This document shows, one piece after another, positions 7,460 to 16,135 of a stretch of 41,642 nucleotides of DNA. The notes under the pieces are model-generated. The model did not search any database. It was not told the origin of the DNA and saw only the letters and a list, made by a program, of their open reading frames with translations. Within the stretch, counting starts at the first letter, position 1, and every line of letters begins with the position of its first letter. The position numbers and the translations under genes are program-made. The DNA is from Spirobacillus cienkowskii (GTDB taxonomy: Bacteria > Bdellovibrionota_B > Oligoflexia > Silvanigrellales > Silvanigrellaceae): positions 1 through 41,642 of the forward strand of contig QOVW01000073.1 of assembly GCA_003339605.1 (NCBI GenBank), given 5' to 3'.

Positions 7460-9367
7460 ATGGAATTTAGAAACGAAATCATACCGCAAGACATTTTCCA
7501 AAACTTCATGAATGTCACACCTAAACACTTACATAATCAAAAACTAAATTTTCAACGAATTTCTATACATCATTCACGTATTTTATACGCAATAAATAAT
7601 AATAATCAAACAACAATCCCTATTTCTGATGCATGCACAATCGAAAATGGGGGCATTATATCAAATGCCGTATTTAACGAAATTACCAATAACACTGATT
7701 TAAATTTTGTTAAATCAACATGTTTAAAACAATGGATCCGCAATTCTTTGGTAACATGTATTCCTGCTGCAGGAGCTGCTGCACGTTTTTTTTGTGACTT
7801 ACAAAAATTAATAAATTCAATTGAAGAAACAGTTCCTGAATTAAAAAAACTCATTAATAAAAATGAAATTATTATTAATGATAAAAGAAGAAATCAAATT
7901 ATAGATTATTTAAATAATTTTATTTTGAGTTCTTTTTTAGAAAAAACTATGAATTCAAAATTATATAAAAATAACAATACTATTTTTGATACTGTGAATT
8001 TTATAAAATCACAACTATTTAATAAAAATACAATTATAAAATCACAACACATTAACAATATTTTGGTAACATATACAATTTCTAATTTTATACTAGAAAA
8101 CTATCAAAACATCCCTAAAGCTTTACTTCCTGCTACAAATGAGAATGATACTTTTTTAAAGCTTAAAATTATAGAACAATTTCATCTTTTTCATTCTTTA
8201 GGAAATGTATTAATTGTGCCACCAGAAATGAAAAATAATTTTGAATTAGAAATTCAAAAAGTAATATCTAATTTTACCGATCAAAAATATATATCCAACA
8301 TTGATAATAATGTAAATTATAAAAATTATGTCAATAACTGGATTGTTTTAGAACAAGGTTTTGATTTATCAACAATTCGCTTTCATATAGATGGAAAGCC
8401 TTACCTTGATTCAAATGGAAATATTTCTCTTGTTTCTGCAGGACATGGAGAGCTTATTCACCTTTTTAATGATATCGCAGATAGCTTTCCGGAAGCTGAA
8501 TGTTTGCACATCAGAAATATTGATAATATTATTGGAACACAAGAAACGCAGCAAGATGCATTGCTAAATTTAAGTAAAGTATTTAAAGTAGTGCGCCAGT
8601 GTCTAGAATATTTGCGGTTACAGATCCAAATCATAGTAGAAAATAAAAATAATCTCCATAAAGCTAAAATTAGTGACATTGAAGTTTTTAATATTCTGCT
8701 TTATTTTTCTAAGCTTATAAATAATAATTCTTTACATAAAGAATTATTAAATTGTTATCAACAAGAACAATCTATTTCATTTTTGTTAATTATAAAAACT
8801 CTTGGACAACTGTTTCATTGGCCATTAGATGAATTTCAAAATTATAATATAACAACATGGATACAACTTTTAGATAAATTAGAAAATCCTTTATCCGTTT
8901 TTGGCGTTGTTCAAAAAGAAAAAAATGATACAGGAGGCGGTCCCGTTTTTGTAAAGTTACAAGACAACTCAAATATTAAATTATGTCTAGAAATGCCTCA
9001 TGCCTCAGAAAATGATTGTAAAAATTATTTTGGTGACAATGGTAAAGTCACTCACTTTAATCCTGTATTGGTATTTTTTGAGTTAAGAACTCATGATATT
9101 TCTAAAAATGAAAAAGAAAAAATAGGAAAAAAAGTTAATTATGCAAAACTTTTTGACGAACGTTTTTGGTTATTAACACAAAGGGAACACATGGGGAATC
9201 CAGTGTGTTACCATGAAACTGTGTTGTATGAACTTATTGGAAACTCTGCAGTAACAAATTTATTGTTTATTGAAGTTCCTCGTTCTCTTTTTCATCCACA
9301 CAAATCTTATGCAGACACCATAGGTAAAAGTAGGCACTCTTATGGATTTGACGAAATTATTTCTTAA
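7460..9367 (+). CDS. DUF4301 family protein (nucleotidyltransferase-like)
   Basis: Recognised as DUF4301 by several blocks in the right order: IPAAGAAARFF (101-111), IPKALLP (218-224), SAGHGELIHLFNDI (326-339), IRNIDNIIG (351-359), then TGGGPVFVK, HFNPVLVFFELR, and a C-terminal FIEVPRSLFHP. The PAAG-x-x-x-R and PKALLP blocks resemble the signature of sugar-nucleotide transferases, so a nucleotidyl or sugar transfer role is an inference; no activity is established from sequence. At 635 residues it is longer than the roughly 500-residue proteins I associate with this family, with Asn/Ile-rich insertions. Base composition is very AT-rich. The start follows TTAGGAGA. Its end overlaps the next gene by 26 nt. 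Confidence 0.78.
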   Translation: MEFRNEIIPQDIFQNFMNVTPKHLHNQKLNFQRISIHHSRILYAINNNNQTTIPISDACTIENGGIISNAVFNEITNNTDLNFVKSTCLKQWIRNSLVTCIPAAGAAARFFCDLQKLINSIEETVPELKKLINKNEIIINDKRRNQIIDYLNNFILSSFLEKTMNSKLYKNNNTIFDTVNFIKSQLFNKNTIIKSQHINNILVTYTISNFILENYQNIPKALLPATNENDTFLKLKIIEQFHLFHSLGNVLIVPPEMKNNFELEIQKVISNFTDQKYISNIDNNVNYKNYVNNWIVLEQGFDLSTIRFHIDGKPYLDSNGNISLVSAGHGELIHLFNDIADSFPEAECLHIRNIDNIIGTQETQQDALLNLSKVFKVVRQCLEYLRLQIQIIVENKNNLHKAKISDIEVFNILLYFSKLINNNSLHKELLNCYQQEQSISFLLIIKTLGQLFHWPLDEFQNYNITTWIQLLDKLENPLSVFGVVQKEKNDTGGGPVFVKLQDNSNIKLCLEMPHASENDCKNYFGDNGKVTHFNPVLVFFELRTHDISKNEKEKIGKKVNYAKLFDERFWLLTQREHMGNPVCYHETVLYELIGNSAVTNLLFIEVPRSLFHPHKSYADTIGKSRHSYGFDEIIS

Positions 9368-9863
9368 ATCAAAACATGGAATTATTGATGCACAATTACA
9401 AACAAAGCAAGTAGCTCTTACCTTATTTTCTGCTCTTAAATCTCAACTCGAACAAGATTTAAAATATTTAACATTGCAAAAAGATCTTGATGATGATCTT
9501 TTTTTTAGTAAAGTTCAAATATTATTTGGCCAGTATTCAGACGAATCTAAAAATAAAACAAATACAACACACAAAGACAAACGTTATTTATTTATATATA
9601 TCCCAGGAAATGCTGGATTTTTAATTGAACCAAATACAACTTTTGATACTTTAAATATGTACAGAGCAACCCGTGTTTATCAACATTTAGGAAGCACTAA
9701 AGAAGACAATACTTTAACCCCCTATTTTGTACTTAAAAGTGACATTATTGGGGAATTTAAAATACTGGATGAAAACTATGTGAGAGTTTCTGACAATCAA
9801 AAAACGTTATCTGTAGCACAAATGAGCGAAATGCTAATACTTTTATCGGACTCTATGAAATAA
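9342..9863 (+). CDS. Hypothetical protein overlapping the DUF4301 gene
   Basis: 173 residues, not recognised. The only in-frame Met near the beginning is at 9342, inside the last 26 bases of the DUF4301 gene, so translation is probably coupled. There is no signal peptide or membrane segment. The N-terminal half looks helical. The middle has a hydrophobic strand (RYLFIYIPGNAGFLI), followed by a likely alpha/beta part and a Ser/Met-rich C-terminus. Its tail overlaps the convergent EamA transporter gene by about 20 bases. The pairing suggests a shared function with DUF4301, but the role is unknown. Confidence 0.7.
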   Translation: MDLTKLFLKSKHGIIDAQLQTKQVALTLFSALKSQLEQDLKYLTLQKDLDDDLFFSKVQILFGQYSDESKNKTNTTHKDKRYLFIYIPGNAGFLIEPNTTFDTLNMYRATRVYQHLGSTKEDNTLTPYFVLKSDIIGEFKILDENYVRVSDNQKTLSVAQMSEMLILLSDSMK

Positions 9864-10817
9864 CACCTTTGAAGTTTCACTATACTTAACGCCAATAATA
9901 ATAGAAATTAAAACACAAAATATCCCTAAAAAAGTATTTAACCCAAAAGGCTCGTTAAGTAAAAGTATTGCAAATATTGCAGCGCTAATAGGAACAACTC
10001 CTGTTAGTAATGCAGCGGTACTAGTGTCAATTTTAGCGATCCCTTTATTATAAAATACGTAAAACAAAGCCCCGCTAAATAATCCAATCAAAAAACTAAA
10101 TACCCAAATATTAGCCTCTAAAGTAAAGATATTAAAACCATTACAACAATAATAAATAAAAAAAGGCAAACACACTATTGCATTGAATAAGTTTATGAGC
10201 AATCCAGAAACTAACGGACATACTTTGATATTGATCATTTTTGCAAATACAGTAAATAATGCCTCAGGTATCATAGCAATAAAAACAATAATATTCCCAA
10301 TCACCATACTTGATGAACCTAAAACATGAAGTGATAACTCACCATTAACATGTATTTTATTAATATTTAAAAACATAACACCGATAAAAACTAAAACAAT
10401 TGAAGCCAGATGCACTCTTTTTAATGGGTATTTTAAAATAAAAAAAGAAAATATTGCTATCAATGTAGGAAGAGAACTCCCAATAATACCGACAGATGTT
10501 GCTGTTGTGTTGTCAAGACCTAAAATATAAATTAAATTAAAAATCACCCCACCAGATAAAGCCATTAATAAATAAACTATCCAGTCTTTTTTAGAAAATC
10601 TTTCTTTAGTTAAATAAAAAGCAAAATTTCTTTTAACAATGTAAGTAACAAAAAACAAAATTAAAATTCCAAATAAATAACGAATTTCAAGCAAAACCAG
10701 AATAGGCACCTTACCGACTATAAATTTATTTAAGACAACGTTAATGCCAACAAATAAGTTGGCAAGCAGCATCTCAAAAACACCTATTAAATAACTTTTA
10801 CTCAAATGCACGTTCAC
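9843..10817 (-). CDS. EamA/DMT-superfamily transporter
   Basis: 324 residues with about ten hydrophobic segments arranged as two EamA repeats (roughly 12-150 and 172-312). Typical features are the first helix with NLFVGINVVLNKFIVGK, a GGVIFNLIYILGL segment, and TSVGIIGSSLPTLIAIFSFFILKYPLKRVHLAS in repeat one. Repeat two has TSTAALLTGVVPISAAIFAILLLNEPFG. An inner-membrane permease, probably a metabolite exporter; the substrate is not predictable. It starts with GTG at 10817 after AAAGGTGA. It is last in a six-gene minus-strand run, 34 nt after the ligase gene. Confidence 0.9.
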   Translation of the reverse strand: MNVHLSKSYLIGVFEMLLANLFVGINVVLNKFIVGKVPILVLLEIRYLFGILILFFVTYIVKRNFAFYLTKERFSKKDWIVYLLMALSGGVIFNLIYILGLDNTTATSVGIIGSSLPTLIAIFSFFILKYPLKRVHLASIVLVFIGVMFLNINKIHVNGELSLHVLGSSSMVIGNIIVFIAMIPEALFTVFAKMINIKVCPLVSGLLINLFNAIVCLPFFIYYCCNGFNIFTLEANIWVFSFLIGLFSGALFYVFYNKGIAKIDTSTAALLTGVVPISAAIFAILLLNEPFGLNTFLGIFCVLISIIIGVKYSETSKVLFHRVR

Positions 10818-10851
10818 AATTCACCTTTTTCGATAAATTTGTCATTATTTC

Positions 10852-12174
10852 TTATACAAGAAATTTTAAAAAATCAATAGAAGGCTTTGACGTGACATTT
10901 TTTCTAACAAAGTTAAAAGCATCGATTTCTTGCCAATAATCTTCTTTTTGAGCAATAAATCTTCGGTAAGCTGAAACGGCTTTCATACCAGCTGTCTCAT
11001 TGAGAGAAAGCAGCACATCTTCTGCATAGTCAAGCAGAGCATGAGAAATTTCGAGATTGTTGATGTCGGATTTTTTTATATTATTCAAATCAATATGAAA
11101 TTTTTTTAAAATTTTCCAGGTATTTCTTCTGGTTTTATTGTTTTTTAATAATGCATAAAAAAAAGCGACGGGAGCTAAAGAATGCTCAAAAGGCTGCGCA
11201 TCAATATGACGAATTTCTAAAAAATCACGCAAACGGAGATCGGGAAATAAAGTTGCCAAATGATTTTCCCAACTTTCAATTGTTGGCCTTGTCCCTTTAT
11301 ACCCATTCTTAAACCATTGCTCAAAAGTTAACTCCTGATACAATGGCTGCTCGTGAATTGGTAAACCCTCAATAAAAAAGACATACGCTTTTTTGGCCCA
11401 CTGTGCATACGCACATTCTATATTTTCTGCAAACAATAACTGAGCGGGTATTCTTGAACGAGAGGGATCCATTTTTTTCCATATTTCTTGGCGTTCCGAA
11501 TAAGTCGTTATTTTTTTATTTTTGAAAAACTTTGAATTTGCAAAAAGATGTCTAGTCAGAGGAATCAGAATTAAGGTTAAATTCACGGCATCTTGCCAGT
11601 TTTTATCACCAAAAATGTCTAAATTTGCTTGAACTGTTGCTGTATGCCGCATCATGTCAATACCGCGTAATTGCGGTGCAGACTGAAAATAACGCGTCAT
11701 AATTTGATAACGTTCTTTTGGCAATAATAAAGGGTGATCATCTAAAGCGATTGGATTTGTGCCATGCGATAAAAAAACCAAATTTCCATCTGAAGCAGTT
11801 TCAATAATTTTTAATCCATGAACAACATTTGTCACCAAATCAGAAATTTTTTCGAACGGAGCCGATGAAAATTCTAACTGCCCACCTGGTTCAACGCTCA
11901 CATTTCCTCCCTCTTTAAAAAAAATATCTGTAATTAAGGAGGAGGATTCGTCGTATTTAATTTTTAAAGGATTAGACACTTCTGCAATACGTTTTAAAAA
12001 GGCTTGGATCTCAATTTTTGAAGAGGAGGTACCAATTGGAGATAAAGTTTGCGTGTCATAGGCATGCATTTCCATTTCTATGCCTATTTTTTCTGTATCT
12101 TTTCGAGTGCTTTTAATACTTTGAACCCAAACTCGAGAACACAATTTATCATCTAACTGAGTAAAATTAACCAT
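10852..12174 (-). CDS. Glutamate-cysteine ligase, GCS2/plant-like type
   Basis: ATP-dependent joining of glutamate and cysteine, the first step to glutathione or a related thiol (EgtA-like roles are possible). Family blocks: GIEMEMHAYD, VSVEPGGQLEFSSAPF, the MMRHTATVQANLDI block, LFANSKFF, ERQEIWKKMDPSRSR, and LRDFLEIRHIDAQPF. Length about 440 residues. A TTG at 12201 is also open. However, the ATG at 12174 has GGAG 9 nt upstream and begins MVNFTQLDD, so it is preferred. It lies 36 nt after the ExbD stop, in the same operon. No gshB is nearby. Confidence 0.88.
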   Translation of the reverse strand: MVNFTQLDDKLCSRVWVQSIKSTRKDTEKIGIEMEMHAYDTQTLSPIGTSSSKIEIQAFLKRIAEVSNPLKIKYDESSSLITDIFFKEGGNVSVEPGGQLEFSSAPFEKISDLVTNVVHGLKIIETASDGNLVFLSHGTNPIALDDHPLLLPKERYQIMTRYFQSAPQLRGIDMMRHTATVQANLDIFGDKNWQDAVNLTLILIPLTRHLFANSKFFKNKKITTYSERQEIWKKMDPSRSRIPAQLLFAENIECAYAQWAKKAYVFFIEGLPIHEQPLYQELTFEQWFKNGYKGTRPTIESWENHLATLFPDLRLRDFLEIRHIDAQPFEHSLAPVAFFYALLKNNKTRRNTWKILKKFHIDLNNIKKSDINNLEISHALLDYAEDVLLSLNETAGMKAVSAYRRFIAQKEDYWQEIDAFNFVRKNVTSKPSIDFLKFLV

Positions 12175-12210
12175 TAAAAAAAGCTCCGCATTAAAAAACA
12201 AAAAGATAAC

Positions 12211-12636
12211 CTATTTTTTTTGTATAATAGGATCAAGTTGCAGAGCAAAATCAGAAACGCCTTCAGTCCGCAGTGCATCCATAACTGTTACAACTGAGTT
12301 ATATTCCGCACTTTTATCAGCACTAATCATTGCTACAATTTTTTGTTTTAACAGAATTGCATTTTTTGCTATTTCTTTTAATTGTTCTATGGCAACAATT
12401 TTTCCATCCAGCATAATGCTTCCATTTTTATCGATAGAGATATTAAAAGTTTTTTGATTTTCTAACTTTTCTGCAGAAGCTGCTTTAGGAAGTTCGAGTT
12501 TCATGCCTTTATTCACTAAAAAATGCGCTGTTACCATAAAAATAACAAGCAACACCAAAACCACATCAACAAATGGAGTGATATTGATGTCAACAATTGG
12601 CTCATCATCGCCACCAATTTTATTGCTACCAGCCAT
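12211..12636 (-). CDS. ExbD/TolR-family protein
   Basis: Inner-membrane protein with one helix that works with an ExbB/TolQ channel to use proton-motive force at the outer membrane. The N-terminal VDINITPFVDVVLVLLVIFMV carries the conserved Asp of the family's membrane helix. A periplasmic domain with the usual alternating strands follows (LELPKA, ISIDKNGSIMLDG, ISADKSAEY). The ATG at 12636 has GAGGTG upstream; an upstream TTG at 12651 is unlikely. It is 17 nt behind the ExbB-like gene. Whether it serves Tol or TonB cannot be told; no tolA, tolB, pal or tonB is in the window. Confidence 0.92.
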   Translation of the reverse strand: MAGSNKIGGDDEPIVDINITPFVDVVLVLLVIFMVTAHFLVNKGMKLELPKAASAEKLENQKTFNISIDKNGSIMLDGKIVAIEQLKEIAKNAILLKQKIVAMISADKSAEYNSVVTVMDALRTEGVSDFALQLDPIIQKK

Positions 12637-12653
12637 AAACAAACACCTCAACT

Positions 12654-13289
12654 TTATTTTTTATTAGAACCTAAGTGGGTCATGATGATCCGAGACGTTG
12701 CATCACTGTTTGCTATTTTCTTTTTTATAGAGCGATTAAAAAAATTGTAAGAAACAACAGCTGGTATTGCCACCAAAATTCCAAGGGCAGTTGCCACCAA
12801 TGCCTCAGAAATTGAAGACATAATAACCTCGGGGCCGGGATTTGCTGCGGTAGCAAGTGCATGAAATGCTTCTATAATTCCAATTATTGTACCAAATAAT
12901 CCAATAAATGGTGTATTGCTGCCTAATGTTCCTAAAACAACCGTCCCTTTTTCTAACTTAGTTTTGGCTGCAATCATTGTGGCGTTCATGGACTCTTCTG
13001 CGGCTTTCATACTATCTTTAGCACGCATTAATCCAATAGCTGCAACATTTGCTTCAAGCATTTTGTGCCCAGAACACCATGCTGACGTTTGCTCAATAGG
13101 CTCAGAAGAATTTAGCCGTTCTGTCAGATTTTTAATAAACTCTCCAAAATCTCCTCGAGTTTTTTGCAATGCAATAATGCGATCAATAATAATAGCTAGA
13201 TTTAATATGCTACACAAAATCAGCAAATACATCACCCACTGTGCACCTGTTGCTAATGCGATTTTCAAAAATTCTTGGGTTACATTCAT
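12654..13289 (-). CDS. ExbB/TolQ-family proton channel
   Basis: Multi-spanning inner-membrane partner of the ExbD/TolR protein that follows. About 211 residues. A first membrane helix (WVMYLLILCSILNLAIIIDR) precedes a cytoplasmic domain. Two further helices lie near the C-terminus, with the family hallmark LGTLGSNTPFIGLFGTIIGI and the SEALVATALGILVAIPAVVSYN block. The start is ATG at 13289, with GGAG 7 nt upstream; the TTG at 13304 is only an open extension. The setting between a LolC-like permease and the ExbD gene points to an envelope role. Confidence 0.93.
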   Translation of the reverse strand: MNVTQEFLKIALATGAQWVMYLLILCSILNLAIIIDRIIALQKTRGDFGEFIKNLTERLNSSEPIEQTSAWCSGHKMLEANVAAIGLMRAKDSMKAAEESMNATMIAAKTKLEKGTVVLGTLGSNTPFIGLFGTIIGIIEAFHALATAANPGPEVIMSSISEALVATALGILVAIPAVVSYNFFNRSIKKKIANSDATSRIIMTHLGSNKK

Positions 13290-13323
13290 GATTTTTCTCC
13301 GCAAAGTTGCTTTTTGCTTTAAC

Positions 13324-14577
13324 TTAAACTGTAAATTCTAAGTTTTCGTAAATATCAACCAAATGTTCTTTTGCTCTAGGCAATGCAGGGCGTTGTAATG
13401 CGATTTCAACATCTGTGACGTATTCTATTTTGCGAATTCCGCAAAGCACACTGGTCACCCCTGGATACCAAGCGAGAGTTGCGACAACATATTGAGATAA
13501 GGTTGCATCATCATAGCCTGGCACGTCTTCTAATTGCATTTTTGCTAATGCTTCCAAATCATGAGCGAGTTTTGACCAATTTGCCAACCCTCTTTGCATC
13601 CCCTCATCCAAATCTTGTGTCTCTTTTTGATTTATATTAGGTCGCGTCAAACGAACAAGCCCATCATTAAACATCGCATTAAAAGGGCGGTTGATCATGA
13701 CACCGATGTCATTCTTTTGGGCATAAGACAAAGTGGATTCGCCAGTATCCTCAATGTCATACAAAGCGGGCGAAACTTCTAACCAGTTCATTGGCATTTG
13801 CACAACTTTAAAATGAGAATCAGACGAAATTGATTTAGCAATATCATGCACTCTTTTAATAGAAACAGCAGAAAATTCTTCGATGGGAGCACCTAAGTTA
13901 TTAGAGCTGATGCCATAAGACTTTATTTTGCCACAAGCAACAAGCTGCTCAAGGCACATAAAACTCTTTTGCAGTCGTTCATAAAAAATAGTGTGTGCTT
14001 CTTCTTGCGCCATGCCATCAAGTTCAAAACGTTTCAACATATATTCAGGATTGTGCAACAAATAAACGTCTAAGGTTTCTATACCGAGACGACTTAAACT
14101 TCGATCAATTTGATCGTAAATAAAAGAAGGGTGAATGCAATGCCACGTTTCTTCGCCAAATTTACTAATTTCTTGAAAACCTTTTCCTTGTAATTCTAGC
14201 GATTTTGCTAATTCTATGTTTGCCCCTTGTATGTAGCCAACTTTTGAGACCAAGACAATATTTTCTCGTTGAATCACTTTTTCTGCAATCAATTTACTCA
14301 ACGCTTTGCCAATTAATAACTCAGACTGGCCGTATCCATAATTAGAGCTAGTATCAATTAAATTTAACCCTTTACGCAGAGCGGTTTCTAAAGCATTCGC
14401 CGATTCGGGAAAGCCCAATTGTTTTGCAAAACCAACTCGATATGTGCCAAATCCAACAGGAGAAACCTTAGGGCCTCCTTTATATAAAGATCGTCTGCGT
14501 GATTCAAATACACGCCCCAAACTTTGCGAAGACGGTTGTGTTGCATCGGCTGTTGCAAAACCAAGATGACAAGACAT
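13324..14577 (-). CDS. Aldo/keto reductase family protein
   Basis: NAD(P)H-dependent carbonyl reductase fold. The catalytic tetrad is visible: Asp75 and Tyr80 in LNLIDTSSNYGYGQSE, Lys112 in VLVSKVGY, and His in LDVYLLHNPEY. A C-terminal coenzyme-binding block (TSVLCGIRKIEYV) is present. At 417 residues it is longer than common aldo/keto reductases. It has an N-terminal extension of about 35 residues and inserts around 180-200 and 300-330. The ATG follows AAAGGAAAT. The substrate cannot be predicted. Sixteen nt downstream of the LolC-like gene. Confidence 0.9.
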   Translation of the reverse strand: MSCHLGFATADATQPSSQSLGRVFESRRRSLYKGGPKVSPVGFGTYRVGFAKQLGFPESANALETALRKGLNLIDTSSNYGYGQSELLIGKALSKLIAEKVIQRENIVLVSKVGYIQGANIELAKSLELQGKGFQEISKFGEETWHCIHPSFIYDQIDRSLSRLGIETLDVYLLHNPEYMLKRFELDGMAQEEAHTIFYERLQKSFMCLEQLVACGKIKSYGISSNNLGAPIEEFSAVSIKRVHDIAKSISSDSHFKVVQMPMNWLEVSPALYDIEDTGESTLSYAQKNDIGVMINRPFNAMFNDGLVRLTRPNINQKETQDLDEGMQRGLANWSKLAHDLEALAKMQLEDVPGYDDATLSQYVVATLAWYPGVTSVLCGIRKIEYVTDVEIALQRPALPRAKEHLVDIYENLEFTV

Positions 14578-14593
14578 AAATATTTCCTTTGTT

Positions 14594-15859
14594 TTAATAA
14601 GTCTGACTCAATCCCTGCATCGGCGAGACGCGAGACGCCTTCCATGCAGGGTATAATGCTCCAAAAAATGAAAGCAAAATAGAGGTAAACAATGCGATGA
14701 GAATCAAATGCGAATCAATTTGTACCGGAACTTTTTTGAGATAATAAAATTTTTGAAAATCTCCTAATGGTATTCCAGCAAATATTTTTAAAATAAGAAG
14801 ACCGGATAATACGCCTGTCAAAGAACCCAATACACCCAAAACAAATCCAGAACACACAAAAACTCGAATTATAATAGATTTTGTAGCACCTAATGCGCGC
14901 AGCAACGAAATGTGGGGAGCTCTATCCATAACTGTTAAACTTAATGTAACAATAATATTAAATCCAGCGACAAAAGAAATAATCAAAACAATAAGTTTTA
15001 TTGCAGTTCCATCGCGTTCAATTTGCTCAAATAAACCTCTATCAATTTGTTGCCAAGCAATGACATTATAAGGAAGCAAACTATTTAATTCTTGAGAAAC
15101 GGACAAGGCATCATCTAAATTTTGTAATCGAATTTCAATACCACTTGCCCAGCTTTCTACTCCAAACAGTTTAACTCCATCTTCAAAATTCATGAGAACC
15201 TGTTTTTTATCATACTCAGACAAACCCGTACTAATAAAACCTGTGACAAATAATTTGTTATAGCGAATGCCTACCCGACCATTTTCATGAGCAAAAGTCA
15301 TGAGAGTGACCGTATCGCCAATTTTCGCATTTAAAGAATCTGCCAATTCACTACCTAAAATGACATGCGGCAGCAATTCTGGAGTAGAGGTATCATCTTT
15401 TGTATTTCTTGAGCGATCAATCAAGGGGCTTATTGCATTTAGGGTTTTTAATGCATCAATAGGATTGATGTATTTTTGCAAACTGTCTTTTGATGATGAT
15501 GCTGTGCCTTCTATAGCACGAATATAAACCGCTGACGTCTGACGCCCTAATCCCATCACAGACTCCTGATAAATAAAGCGACTCATTGAATGAATAGGCG
15601 CAGGAATGATGGACTCTAATTTTTTTTCAAACTGCATTGGATTGCTAATTCCAGACTGAGAATAAATAATAATATTAGGATTTGTAGAAGAAATTATGCT
15701 TTTTAATTCTGTTTGAAAACTATTTAAAATAGTAATGACGACCAAAAATGCGGCAACACCAAAAGCAATTCCTAGCACTGAAACTATTGAGGTAAAGCTT
15801 AAAAATTTTGAATTTTTCTTACAAATAAAATTTAATGCAAGTCTTAATATCAAATTCAC
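14594..15859 (-). CDS. LolC/LolE-type ABC transporter permease (FtsX family)
   Basis: 421 residues. A first transmembrane helix (GIAFGVAAFLVVITILNSF) precedes a large periplasmic domain (about 45-270). Three C-terminal helices follow, including FVAGFNIIVTLSLTVMDR, LLRALGATKSII, LGVLGSLTGVLSGLLIL and LILIALFTSILLSFFGALYPAWKASR. This is the lipoprotein-releasing LolC/E architecture, which extracts outer-membrane lipoproteins from the inner membrane. No ATPase (LolD) follows directly, so the partner must be elsewhere. First gene of the minus-strand run. Confidence 0.9.
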   Translation of the reverse strand: MNLILRLALNFICKKNSKFLSFTSIVSVLGIAFGVAAFLVVITILNSFQTELKSIISSTNPNIIIYSQSGISNPMQFEKKLESIIPAPIHSMSRFIYQESVMGLGRQTSAVYIRAIEGTASSSKDSLQKYINPIDALKTLNAISPLIDRSRNTKDDTSTPELLPHVILGSELADSLNAKIGDTVTLMTFAHENGRVGIRYNKLFVTGFISTGLSEYDKKQVLMNFEDGVKLFGVESWASGIEIRLQNLDDALSVSQELNSLLPYNVIAWQQIDRGLFEQIERDGTAIKLIVLIISFVAGFNIIVTLSLTVMDRAPHISLLRALGATKSIIIRVFVCSGFVLGVLGSLTGVLSGLLILKIFAGIPLGDFQKFYYLKKVPVQIDSHLILIALFTSILLSFFGALYPAWKASRVSPMQGLSQTY

Positions 15860-16017
15860 TTCTTAACCCCATGAATCAAAAATTACTTTTTTTGAATTGA
15901 CTCTTTACGCAACTTTAAAACGCAGAGACTGTCAGCAATTTTATCATTTACCACATACTTTTTTTATCGAAAGGGGAAGAACATAAAAATTATACCTAAA
16001 TGACTCGAGTTTTAGTC

Positions 16018-16045
16018 CTTGACAAACAAACGAGGAGTCTCATCT
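16018..16045 (+). promoter_or_regulatory. Sigma32-like heat-shock promoter for clpB
   Basis: CTTGACA (16018-16024), a 13-nt spacer and TCTCATCT (16038-16045) match the heat-shock consensus CTTGAAA / CCCCATNT at 6 of 7 and 5 of 7 specified positions. It lies about 90 nt upstream of clpB, where regulation by a heat-shock sigma factor is expected. No CIRCE operator was found. Confidence 0.5.
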
Positions 16046-16071
16046 TAACAACGATGGGGATTGATCTTCTC

Positions 16072-16091
16072 CTCAATTATATAGAATTGAG
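16072..16091 (+). promoter_or_regulatory. clpB leader hairpin
   Basis: CTCAATT / AATTGAG form a perfect 7-bp stem with a 6-nt loop in the leader that the sigma32-like promoter would produce. The CTCCT at 16069-16073 is also complementary to the AGGAG ribosome site at 16122-16126, so alternative pairing is conceivable. Confidence 0.35.
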
Positions 16092-16135
16092 TCATAAAAA
16101 GACTTATATTATAATAAAAAAAGGAGTTATAATTT

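Noticed and set aside
16087-16115. TTGAGT - 17 nt - TATAAT, a good-looking housekeeping promoter before clpB
   Set aside because: Its transcript would start at about 16122, within the ribosome binding site, leaving no usable leader. Kept only as a possible secondary element.
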